Assembly: GCA_020073345.1 (NCBI GenBank)
Contig: JAIQFI010000049.1
Location: 1 to 39,333 of the forward strand
DNA length: 39,333 bases
Origin: Terriglobia bacterium
GTDB taxonomy: Bacteria; Acidobacteriota; Terriglobia; Bryobacterales; Bryobacteraceae
Direction of reading: 5' to 3'
A program made the position numbers and the translations under genes. Positions 1-6,951 of the stretch are shown piece by piece (within the stretch, counting starts at the first letter, position 1; each line of letters starts with the position of its first letter). Below the pieces are notes generated by a model. It was not told where the DNA came from. It was given only the letters and a program-made list of their open reading frames with translations, and searched no databases.

Positions 1-2
1 GC

Positions 3-764
3 TTCTACGCCAAGCACGAGGCGGTGATTTTGGGCAGCCTCTCGGTTGTACTGATCCTTGGTATTTGGCAGGCGTGCTGGTCGGCCGGCTTGATTTCGCC
101 GCTGTTTTTCAGCAGTCCCGCAGCAATCGTAAAGCAATTCCGTTACACGCTGGTGGAAGGAACGCTGCTGGCCGACATGAGATATAGCGGCACGAACTTT
201 GCCATCGGATTCGTGCTGGCGGTGGTTACGGGCGTGGTGGCAGGGGTGCTCATCGGCTGGTACCGCGGGCTGCGGCTGTTCTGCGATCCGTTCCTGAACG
301 CGTTCTACGCGACGCCGCGCATCGCGATGGTGCCGCTGATCATCATCTGGTTCGGGATCGGGATCTGGTCGAAAGTATTTATCGTTTTTCTGTCGGCATT
401 CTTCCCCGTGCTGATCAACACGGTGGGCGGCGTACGGGCGCTCGACCGGGATTTGTTGCGCGCCGCACGCGCCTTCTGCGCTTCTGACTGGCAGATTTTC
501 AAGACGCTCGCCATTCCAGGATCGGTGCCCTTCATCCTGACCGGCATCCGGCAAGGCGTTGCGTTGGGATTGATCGGAATGGTGGTCGGCGAAATGGTGG
601 GAAGCAGTCAGGGCGTCGGCTTCATGGTGGTCTACGGCGGACAGACCTTCAACACCGATACGCTTTTCGTGGGCATGATCGTCATCGCATTTTCAGGGAT
701 CCTGCTTACCTGGCTCGCCGAACGCCTGGAACGCCGCTTCTCGCGCTGGCGGCCGGAACGTTAG
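3..764 (+). CDS. ABC transporter permease, SsuC/TauC/NrtB type (5' end outside window)
   Basis: Inner-membrane permease subunit of a nitrate/sulfonate/taurine-type ABC importer (BPD_transp_1 fold). The frame is open to the left edge, so the first codons lie outside the window; a GTG at 24 is probably not the real start because the reading frame before it continues naturally. Counting from that GTG, hydrophobic segments follow one another to the end, and the EAA loop that contacts the ATPase is visible at about residues 146-176 (RAARAFCASDWQIFKTLAIP, then a G-I-R end). The matching ATPase and substrate-binding protein are not in view and presumably lie to the left. The stop is 6 bases before the first RraA-family gene, so the three genes probably form one operon. 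The substrate cannot be read from the sequence. Confidence 0.9.
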   Translation, partial: FYAKHEAVILGSLSVVLILGIWQACWSAGLISPLFFSSPAAIVKQFRYTLVEGTLLADMRYSGTNFAIGFVLAVVTGVVAGVLIGWYRGLRLFCDPFLNAFYATPRIAMVPLIIIWFGIGIWSKVFIVFLSAFFPVLINTVGGVRALDRDLLRAARAFCASDWQIFKTLAIPGSVPFILTGIRQGVALGLIGMVVGEMVGSSQGVGFMVVYGGQTFNTDTLFVGMIVIAFSGILLTWLAERLERRFSRWRPER

Positions 765-770
765 GAAGAA

Positions 771-1436
771 ATGAACGAATATATTTCGCGGTTGAGCCGC
801 CTGGATTCCTGCGCCGTCTCCGACGCGTTGGATAAGCTCGATCTCAAAGGCTCCGTCACTGGGCTTGAGCGCTTTTCGACGGATCGGCGGATTACCGGAC
901 AGGTATTGACGGTCAAACTGGACCGAGCCGAGGGCCGCGACACCTCACTGACCGGCACGCGCCATCTCTGCACCGCCGCCATCGAAGCCGCTTCGCCCGG
1001 AGACATCATCGTGGTGGAACAGCGCACCGGGCTCGATGCCGCGTCCTGGGGCGGGAATCTGTCGATCGGTGCTCAAGTTCGCGGCGTAGCTGGCGTCATC
1101 GTTGAAGGTCCGGCGCGCGATATCGATGACAGCCGCAAACTCGATTTTACGGTGTTCGCGCGCAGCCACACTGCGCGGACGGCGCGCGGGCGGATCGTCG
1201 AAGTCGCAACGAATGAACCCATCACCGTGGGCGACGTCACCGTGTCACCCGGGGACTACGTGATCGCCGACGCCAGCGCCGTGGTCTTCGTCGCGCAGGG
1301 CGAAATCGCGCGTGTGCTCGAGACCGCGGAAGGCATCATGCAGCGCGAAGAAGCCCTGGCCCAGGCGATTCGCTCCGGCACCCCGATCAGCCAGGTGATG
1401 GCTGGAAATTACGAAAACATGCTGAAGAAAGCGTAA
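771..1436 (+). CDS. RraA-family protein (HMG/CHA aldolase-like), copy 1
   Basis: A 221-residue protein of the RraA / 4-hydroxy-4-methyl-2-oxoglutarate aldolase family. The family signature is clear: a Gly-rich stretch WGGNLSIGAQ, then GVAGVIVEGPARD with the Arg-Asp pair at R116-D117. This pair binds substrate and metal in the class II pyruvate aldolases of the family. Members can be aldolases or oxaloacetate decarboxylases; the RNase E inhibitor role of RraA in gamma-proteobacteria should not be assumed. An AGGAAG ribosome-binding site sits just before ATG 771, overlapping the end of the permease gene. A paralogue follows after 3 bases. Linkage to an ABC importer suggests catabolism of an imported branched or aromatic-derived acid, which is inference. 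Confidence 0.88.
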   Translation: MNEYISRLSRLDSCAVSDALDKLDLKGSVTGLERFSTDRRITGQVLTVKLDRAEGRDTSLTGTRHLCTAAIEAASPGDIIVVEQRTGLDAASWGGNLSIGAQVRGVAGVIVEGPARDIDDSRKLDFTVFARSHTARTARGRIVEVATNEPITVGDVTVSPGDYVIADASAVVFVAQGEIARVLETAEGIMQREEALAQAIRSGTPISQVMAGNYENMLKKA

Positions 1437-1439
1437 ACA

Positions 1440-2093
1440 ATGGCGAACGACAAGAATGTTGAACGCGCTGCCAAGCTCGACACTACAGCTATCAGCGACG
1501 CCATGGACCGGCTGGGGATCGCCGGCCAGTGCCTGAACATCAAACCCCTTGACCCACGTTTTAGACTGACTGGTCGCGCGTTCACCATCCTCTACGGACC
1601 GGCAGGAACTCCGCCCGGCACCGTGGGCGACTACATCGAAGACGTGCCGCCGGGAGGCGTGGTGGTGCTGGATAACGGTGGCCGCGAGAATGCGACCGTG
1701 TGGGGCGACATTCTCACATGGGTTGCAAATCGTCGCGGCGTGGCCGGTACGGTGATCGACGGTGCGTGCCGCGATACGCATCTGGCGCGCGAGCTTGGGT
1801 ATCCCATCTACAGCCGCAGTTACTCCATGCGCACCGGCAAGGACCGCATTCAGGTGGAAGCGATGGGTGGCCCTGTGAACATCGGCGACGCGCGCGTCAA
1901 TCAAGGTGACATCCTGCGTGGCGACGCGGATGGCGTAGTCGCGATTCCCCAGGCGCATGAAGACGCCATCCTGACAAATGCCGAACAGATCGACGCCGCG
2001 GAATCGGAAATCCGCCGGCTGGTGAATGAGGGAAACACCTTAACCGAGGCCCGCGCCAAGCTCGGTTACCACAAGTTGCAGAGCAAGCGGTAA
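1440..2093 (+). CDS. RraA-family protein (HMG/CHA aldolase-like), copy 2
   Basis: A 217-residue second RraA-family protein directly after the first (3-base gap). It keeps the same signature: TVWGDILTWVANRRGVAGTV followed by DGACRD with R111-D112. The two proteins align over their full length but differ at many positions, so this is an old duplication or a pair acquired together, not a recent copy. The family usually forms trimers or hexamers with the active site between subunits, so a hetero-oligomer is possible (inference). Last gene of the likely permease operon; the next gene lies on the other strand. Confidence 0.88.
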   Translation: MANDKNVERAAKLDTTAISDAMDRLGIAGQCLNIKPLDPRFRLTGRAFTILYGPAGTPPGTVGDYIEDVPPGGVVVLDNGGRENATVWGDILTWVANRRGVAGTVIDGACRDTHLARELGYPIYSRSYSMRTGKDRIQVEAMGGPVNIGDARVNQGDILRGDADGVVAIPQAHEDAILTNAEQIDAAESEIRRLVNEGNTLTEARAKLGYHKLQSKR

Positions 2094-2224
2094 CTCGCTG
2101 GTAGGCAGGTCCCCGGGCCAGCCTTCGTTACTTCTTCTGCGTGACCGTCCCCGGCCCATCTGCACGCGTTTTCCATACTTCGGAAAATCTACAAGCGCAG
2201 GTAATAGAGGCCTGAACTGTCTAG

Positions 2225-2246
2225 CCGCGGGATTTGTCTCCCGCGG
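2225..2246. terminator. GC-rich hairpin between convergent genes
   Basis: Perfect 8-base inverted repeat CCGCGGGA / TCCCGCGG around a 6-base loop. It sits just beyond the stop of the membrane-protein gene (2253, minus strand) and downstream of the RraA operon. There is no U-tract on either strand, so it is either a weak bidirectional terminator or a REP-like extragenic palindrome. A second, AT-rich inverted repeat (TTTTCC / GGAAAA, 2169-2187) lies in the same 159-base gap, which shows no gene. Confidence 0.4.
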
Positions 2247-2252
2247 GCGGCT

Positions 2253-2708
2253 TCAGCCTCTTTGACGGGGCTTATGGCCCAAGTCGACTACCCAGGCGCA
2301 CAAGTAGACACTGTTGGCCGCCAACGCCAAGTAGGTTCCGATCGCCCGCGTTCCCACGGAGGACAACTCCCAGACGCCGTAGGCTGATCCTATCGCCAGT
2401 ATAGGCTCCGCCAGCCAGACCGCCCGCTTGAGTACGGCGGGCTTGCCGCGCCAGTGGTACGCAAGCACGGGAAGCGGCCACACAAACGTCAGGAGAATCA
2501 GCCAGGAAAAGATGTCGAGCACCTCGAAGGACTCCAGCGGATAATGCCGCTCGAGAACTTCCCGATACGCTCCCTGTGCGGCGCCTGTTGGCACAGAGAT
2601 AACCGTCTTCCCGTCGGGCCCAACGTATTTGCTGCATGTGTACTGTGGTAGAGCCAAGCAAGCCACCAGTAGAACCCCAGCACCGAGTTTGATCCGTTTG
2701 ATGCTCAC
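2253..2708 (-). CDS. Small multi-pass membrane protein of unknown function
   Basis: A 151-residue protein that I do not recognise. The start is taken as GTG at 2708 because a GGGAGGA ribosome-binding site lies 6-7 bases before it; the frame stays open further upstream but without protein character. The N-terminus (IKLGAGVLLVACLALPQ) is a signal or anchor segment, followed by a short polar stretch with YVGPDGKTVISV and then three hydrophobic segments (VLDIFSWLILLTFVWPLPVL, a segment after AVWLAEPILAIG, and one after GTYLALAANSVYLC). The gene is divergent from the HupE/UreJ_2-type gene with 85 bases between the starts. No pathway link can be given. Confidence 0.65.
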   Translation of the reverse strand: MSIKRIKLGAGVLLVACLALPQYTCSKYVGPDGKTVISVPTGAAQGAYREVLERHYPLESFEVLDIFSWLILLTFVWPLPVLAYHWRGKPAVLKRAVWLAEPILAIGSAYGVWELSSVGTRAIGTYLALAANSVYLCAWVVDLGHKPRQRG

Positions 2709-2780
2709 GGCAGTCCTCCCGGATTCGACCCGGCCCGGTTCCACGTCAATCCGCTGACGGAAGCGAAGGATGTAAGCTAC

Positions 2781-2786
2781 TATACA
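2781..2786 (+). promoter_or_regulatory. -10-like box TATACA for the HupE-type gene
   Basis: TATACA (overlapping TACTAT at 2778-2783) ends 7 bases before ATG 2794, with a -35-like CTGACG at 2754-2759 that fits the overlapping TACTAT (18-base spacer). No ribosome-binding site fits before the ATG. This predicts a leaderless or nearly leaderless transcript. Confidence 0.45.
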
Positions 2787-2793
2787 CGATTGC

Positions 2794-4116
2794 ATGTGGG
2801 CGAAGACTGTCATTTTCGGCCTATTCGTGGTGCTGCCGCAGGGCGCGACCGCGCACGATATCCCCAACGACGTGACTGTGCAGATGTTCCTGCGACCTTC
2901 AGGCGACAAGCTGGATCTGCTGGTCCGCGTGCCGGTCAAGTCCATGCGGGATATAGACTTTCCCAAGGTCGGTCCGGGCTATCTGGATCTTTCCCGCGCG
3001 GATCAGTTCTTGCAGGACGCGGCCACGGTGTGGCTGGTTCGCGCCGTCGAAGTCGATGAGAACGACACGCGCCTGCCGACCCCGCGCCTGTTGGCTGTTC
3101 GCCCGTCGCTTGAATCGGACAAGTCGTTTGCCTCTTATGAAACCGCCTTGGCGCACATCACTGGCCCGAAGCTTCCCGAGAACACGCAAGTCCCGTGGGA
3201 CCAGACCATGCTCGACGCATGGTTGGAATACCAGATTCAGTCCGATCGATCCCAGTTTTCCATCCGTCCTGGAGTAGAACGGCTCGGCGTGCGCGTGATC
3301 ACTGTACTGCGCTTTCTTCCGCCGGACGGCGCAATCCGGGCGTTCGAATTCGAGGGCGATCCCGGGCTGATCCGGCTCGACCCGCGCTGGTACCAGGCGT
3401 CGCTGCGATTCGTCCAGGCTGGGTTCCTGCACATTCTGGACGGCACCGATCACCTCCTGTTTCTGGTGTGCCTGGTCATTCCATTCCGGCGATTCCGCCA
3501 GTTGCTCCTGATCGTGACTTCGTTTACGGTCGCGCACTCGTTCACGCTGATCGCCTCCGCCTACGGCCTCGGTCCGGATGCCCTGTGGTTTCCGCCGCTG
3601 ATCGAGACCTTGATTGCAATGTCCATCCTCTACATGGCGCTCGAGAACATCGTTGGAGCCAGCAACGTGGGCCGCCGCTGGATAGTGACGTTCGCCTTCG
3701 GCCTGGTGCATGGGTTTGGCTTTTCCTTCGCCCTCCGACAGACGCTGCAGTTCGCGGGATCGCACCTGCTGACCTCGCTGGTCTCTTTCAACCTGGGCGT
3801 CGAACTGGGCCAGCTTTTGGTGTTGGCGATCTCTATCCCCTTGCTGGATCTGATCTTCCGCTACGTGGTCGCCGAGCGGATGGGCACCATCATTCTCTCG
3901 GCGCTGGTTGGCCACACGGCCTGGCACTGGATGACCGACCGGTGGGGCAATCTGCGCCAGTTTCCCGTCAGGTTGCCGGTGCTAAATGCGGATTTTTGGG
4001 CGGCGGCCATGCGTTGGGCCATGGTGGTGGTCGCTCTGGCGGGGCTGGTCTGGCTGGTATCCGTGCTCCTGAAAAAAAGATCGAACAAATCGGAGCCGGC
4101 ACGCGTAACAGATTAA
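2794..4116 (+). CDS. HupE/UreJ_2-family membrane protein
   Basis: A 440-residue protein with a signal peptide (cleavage near ATA-HD, about residue 20), a periplasmic N-terminal half of about 190 residues, and a C-terminal membrane domain of the HupE/UreJ_2 family. The membrane part shows the family's polar pattern: H213, D219 and H220 in LHILDGTDHLLFL, H248 in TVAHSFTL and H306 in LVHGFGFSF. HupE/UreJ relatives are nickel or cobalt permeases, but the function of the longer type with an N-terminal domain is not established, so metal transport is only a hypothesis. A small lipoprotein gene follows after 12 bases with its own ribosome-binding site, so the two are probably cotranscribed. Confidence 0.85.
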   Translation: MWAKTVIFGLFVVLPQGATAHDIPNDVTVQMFLRPSGDKLDLLVRVPVKSMRDIDFPKVGPGYLDLSRADQFLQDAATVWLVRAVEVDENDTRLPTPRLLAVRPSLESDKSFASYETALAHITGPKLPENTQVPWDQTMLDAWLEYQIQSDRSQFSIRPGVERLGVRVITVLRFLPPDGAIRAFEFEGDPGLIRLDPRWYQASLRFVQAGFLHILDGTDHLLFLVCLVIPFRRFRQLLLIVTSFTVAHSFTLIASAYGLGPDALWFPPLIETLIAMSILYMALENIVGASNVGRRWIVTFAFGLVHGFGFSFALRQTLQFAGSHLLTSLVSFNLGVELGQLLVLAISIPLLDLIFRYVVAERMGTIILSALVGHTAWHWMTDRWGNLRQFPVRLPVLNADFWAAAMRWAMVVVALAGLVWLVSVLLKKRSNKSEPARVTD

Positions 4117-4128
4117 CGCGAGGGGATT

Positions 4129-4389
4129 ATGAAGACTCTCGGCGCCATTGCCATCGTAATTTGCCTGGTCACGGCCGGTTGCGGCTACCACGACCATTAC
4201 CATTACGGCTACCACTCCGAATTCAGGCAAGCCCGCGAAGATTTCCGCCGCGCGGGATGGGAAGCGCGGGAAGAACTCCGGCGCGCCCGGCAGGACGCGC
4301 AGCGTGAGCTGCGCCAGGCACGAGAGGATTTCCGCCGCGAAATGCGCCAAGCCCACCGGGACTTCCGCGACGAATTCGGCCGCTGGTAA
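4129..4389 (+). CDS. Small His-rich, Arg-rich putative lipoprotein with 11-residue repeats
   Basis: An 86-residue protein with a GAGGGG ribosome-binding site before ATG 4129. Residues 1-17 form a signal peptide ending in a lipobox-like V-T-A-G before C18; Thr at -3 is less usual than Leu. Directly after the Cys comes a His/Tyr cluster, GYHDHYHYGYH, a likely metal-binding patch near the membrane anchor. The rest (residues 33-86) is almost pure helix with about five 11-residue repeats of the type R-Q-A-R-E-D-F-R-R-A-x, rich in Arg and Glu with one aromatic or aliphatic residue per repeat. It lies 12 bases after the HupE/UreJ_2-type gene. I know no named family for it; a metal-binding accessory lipoprotein is a guess from the context. 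Confidence 0.75.
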   Translation: MKTLGAIAIVICLVTAGCGYHDHYHYGYHSEFRQAREDFRRAGWEAREELRRARQDAQRELRQAREDFRREMRQAHRDFRDEFGRW

Positions 4390-4409
4390 CCGCATCGCTA
4401 GGATCTGTC

Positions 4410-4464
4410 CGCGAAACGCGCTATCCTGTAAAATCCGTCTGGCCCCGAAAACCGCTGTTTCGCG
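4410..4464. repeat. Inverted repeat CGCGAAAC...GTTTCGCG flanking a -10 box
   Basis: Perfect 8-base arms at 4410-4417 and 4457-4464 enclose a -10-like TAAAAT at 4429-4434, upstream of the methyltransferase-MetE-MetF operon (first ATG at 4487). It could be an operator or a leader hairpin. No SAM or cobalamin riboswitch fits in the 97-base gap. Confidence 0.35.
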
Positions 4465-4486
4465 CCAAACAGGTTCGCGTTAAACC

Positions 4487-5938
4487 ATGATCCTGAATCT
4501 GAATCACCTGCATGGAAAGTCGGCGGGAGCCACCGCGCAAGACGTTGTCGAGACCGTCTACAAGCTGGTGGAAGAAGGTCAGATCACCCCGAACGAATTC
4601 GCCAGCCTCCGTATCCAGCTCGATTGGATCCAGTACAAGCAAAATTTCCGGGAAGTGGTCAGCGTGGCGCAAGGCAGCAATCAGCGTGGGCCCATCATGG
4701 ACGTGCACATCGATACCCGGCAGGTGGTGCCGGGCTGCCTGCGGGACGGCATCCTGCGGGCCATGGCGCGCGCCAATCCGGAAACTTCGCCGGAGATGCG
4801 CGATCAGGACCGCCTGCCACTCGAGGATTTCCAGTCGCTCCGCACCAGCCTCGTCTGGGAGTTCAACAAGTTGTACTGGACCCGGCTGAAGGACTGGGAG
4901 GAAGCCACCGGCAAGAGCTACGAACGATCGCTTCCGGGCGGCGTGTCGGACGGACACCAGCCGCAGGCGATCGCCGATAGCGTCGGCGATTTCTGGACTC
5001 TCTTGAAAGACATGGAGGCCAAGAAGAACCTCCCGGCGGAGATTTACATCCTGGAGATCGGCGTGGGAGCCGGGATTCGCATGGGTTTGTGGCTCGACAA
5101 GTTTCGCCAGCTCGACCAGCAGCGCCAGACCGACTACTATCCCAAGCTCCGCATCCTGTTGGGCGATTATTCCCTGCAGACTCTGGACATGTCCAAACCG
5201 GCCGTGAAGGATCACGCCGATCTGTGCAGTTTCATGGTGCTGGACGCGGTGAATCCGCTCAAGACGCTTTCTTTCCTGCGGCATAAAGTCATGCAGGTTC
5301 ATTCCACCAACGTGTATGACAACCTGCCCGACGAAGAAGTGCTGCGCCGAGACGGACGGCTCTACTTTGTTCAGGTTCGAGCCTACCTTCCGATGGTCGA
5401 CGTGATGAAGATCAGCGAGACCTTCCATCTCCCCGTCGACAAAATCAGGCCGAGCGTTTTCCGGCTGGTGGAAGGCGGAAACGATTTTCTGGGCGACCGT
5501 TCGCGCTGCCTGGCATTCTGGCAGGAAGTGTGGAACGCGATTCGCCTGGAAGAGCGGCTGGTCATGCTGGAGGATCTTCCCGATTTTCCGTTTCCGGAAG
5601 GCTTGGACGCATCCAAACTCGAGGACATTCTGAAGGATGCGCCCAGCGACTTCCGTTTCCATCTCAGCTCGGGCGCGCTCGAAAGCTTCCTCAACACGCT
5701 TCCGCTGCTGCACCCGCGCGGCTACCTCCAGGTGCAGGATATTTTTGTAACCGATTTCAACGCCTACCGCATGGGCTTCCACGGTCCCGGAAAGCTGGAC
5801 GGAACCTTGCTGAGCTGGGTCAACGGTGTTTTGCTGCGGGAAGTCGCCGAGCGCGCCGGCTACGACGTGCACTTCGCGCCCTTTCATTACCGCAAGGGAT
5901 CGAACACTTCGATTCTGTACACAACGCGACGGGAGTAG
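4487..5938 (+). CDS. SAM-dependent methyltransferase-like protein of unknown substrate
   Basis: A 483-residue protein, first gene of the operon with the MetE-like and MetF-like genes (10 bases before the next start). About 185 N-terminal residues of helical character come first. Then a class I methyltransferase fold begins with motif I ILEIGVGAGIRMGLW at about residues 188-202, an acidic motif LGDYS about 35 residues on, and later MQVHSTNVYDNLP, which resembles the N-E-x-x-D region of MidA-like enzymes. The end (SNTSILYTTRRE) has the usual final-strand look. There is no signal peptide. It is not a GcvT/LigM-type folate demethylase and not a corrinoid methyltransferase by its motifs. Because it is cotranscribed with methyl-folate and methionine genes, it probably uses the SAM they help regenerate. 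The substrate is unknown. Confidence 0.75.
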   Translation: MILNLNHLHGKSAGATAQDVVETVYKLVEEGQITPNEFASLRIQLDWIQYKQNFREVVSVAQGSNQRGPIMDVHIDTRQVVPGCLRDGILRAMARANPETSPEMRDQDRLPLEDFQSLRTSLVWEFNKLYWTRLKDWEEATGKSYERSLPGGVSDGHQPQAIADSVGDFWTLLKDMEAKKNLPAEIYILEIGVGAGIRMGLWLDKFRQLDQQRQTDYYPKLRILLGDYSLQTLDMSKPAVKDHADLCSFMVLDAVNPLKTLSFLRHKVMQVHSTNVYDNLPDEEVLRRDGRLYFVQVRAYLPMVDVMKISETFHLPVDKIRPSVFRLVEGGNDFLGDRSRCLAFWQEVWNAIRLEERLVMLEDLPDFPFPEGLDASKLEDILKDAPSDFRFHLSSGALESFLNTLPLLHPRGYLQVQDIFVTDFNAYRMGFHGPGKLDGTLLSWVNGVLLREVAERAGYDVHFAPFHYRKGSNTSILYTTRRE

Positions 5939-5948
5939 ATAAAACGCA

Positions 5949-6950
5949 ATGGCTCTTCCCCTTCTTCCCACCACCATGGTCGGCAGCTACGCGATGCCGG
6001 GATGGCTGGAACGGCTCAAGACCGAGTATTTCGCCCGGCGGATCAGCCGGCATGAGCTCGACGAGATCCACGACACGGCCGTCAAGGCCGCGATCAAGGA
6101 TCAGGAAGTCGCCGGGCTGGATATCGTCACCGACGGCGAGCCCCGCCGCGACAACATGGTTGATTACTTCCTGGAACGCTTTCCGGGCGTCCAGATCGAC
6201 CGTACTTCCAAGAAGTTTTACTACGATTTCTACGACAGCGCCGTGAAGGGCAAGCTGCCCATGGCGTCTCTGGGCCTGGTTCCGGATTTCAAATTCCTAC
6301 AGACGTTCGCCGAACGCGAGACTAAGTTTTGCGTCACCGGTCCGCACTGCTTGACCAAGCGCATCCGCAACGAGTTCTATCCCAGCGAAGAAGCTCTGGC
6401 CACGGATATCGCGCGGGTGATGAACATGGAGTTGAAGGCGTTGGTTAAGGCTGGAGCGAAACTCATTCAGATCGACGAGCCCTACTATTCCGGGTTTCCG
6501 GAGGATCTTCCCTGGGCCGTGAAGGTGCTGAACACTCTGGTGGAAGGCGTGGAGGCGAAAATCGGCGTCCACATCTGCTACGGCAATCGCTACGGGAAGC
6601 CTTCCTGGGAGGGCAGCTACCGCTACTTGTTCCCGACCATCCTGGAAGCAAAGGTCCAGCAGCTCACGCTTGAGTTCGCGCGGCGCGGCGGCGAGGACCT
6701 GGATCTGTTCAAGGAGTTTAAACCTCCGTTTGAGCTGGGCGTGGGCGTCATCGACGTGAAAATCCATGACGTGGAAACGCCGGACATGGTGGCCCAGCAC
6801 ATCCGTAAGGCGCTGGAAGTGCTGCCGCCCGAAAAGATCTTCGTGCTGCCCGATTGCGGACTGTTTCACCTGCCCCGCGACGTGGCGTTTTCAAAATTGA
6901 AGACAATGGTAGAGGGAACCAAGATCGTTCGCAAAGAACTCGGTCAGTAA
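5949..6950 (+). CDS. Core MetE-like cobalamin-independent methionine synthase (C-terminal domain only)
   Basis: A 333-residue protein that matches the C-terminal catalytic barrel of MetE and lacks the N-terminal half of the usual enzyme of about 750 residues. The zinc ligands are all present: H208 and C210 in GVHICYGN, E242 in LTLEFAR and C303 in LPDCGLFHLPR. The N-terminal TTMVGSYAMPGW is the usual start of the barrel and QIDEPYYSG (about 174-182) carries the conserved acidic residues. Core enzymes of this size form homocysteine methyltransferases, several of them folate-independent (the MesA-MesD families), so the methyl donor may be a corrinoid protein or another carrier and not methyl-folate. 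The stop is one base before the MetF-like gene, which argues for a shared pathway and cotranscription. Confidence 0.88.
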   Translation: MALPLLPTTMVGSYAMPGWLERLKTEYFARRISRHELDEIHDTAVKAAIKDQEVAGLDIVTDGEPRRDNMVDYFLERFPGVQIDRTSKKFYYDFYDSAVKGKLPMASLGLVPDFKFLQTFAERETKFCVTGPHCLTKRIRNEFYPSEEALATDIARVMNMELKALVKAGAKLIQIDEPYYSGFPEDLPWAVKVLNTLVEGVEAKIGVHICYGNRYGKPSWEGSYRYLFPTILEAKVQQLTLEFARRGGEDLDLFKEFKPPFELGVGVIDVKIHDVETPDMVAQHIRKALEVLPPEKIFVLPDCGLFHLPRDVAFSKLKTMVEGTKIVRKELGQ

Positions 6951-6951
6951 A

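Noticed and set aside
771-2093. RNase E inhibitor function for the RraA-family genes
   Set aside because: Family members outside gamma-proteobacteria are mostly aldolases/decarboxylases; catalytic Arg-Asp is present and the context is an ABC importer.
4390-4486. SAM or cobalamin riboswitch before the MetE/MetF operon
   Set aside because: The gap is under 100 bases and none of the conserved riboswitch core sequences were seen; only an 8-base inverted repeat is present.
4487-5938. LigM/GcvT-type aromatic O-demethylase
   Set aside because: The protein has a class I SAM motif I and no GcvT-like folate-binding features.
4421-5977. Long open frame antisense to the methyltransferase-like gene (over 500 codons)
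   Set aside because: It mirrors a GC-rich coding strand, has no recognisable motif and no initiation signals; the plus-strand protein has clear family features.
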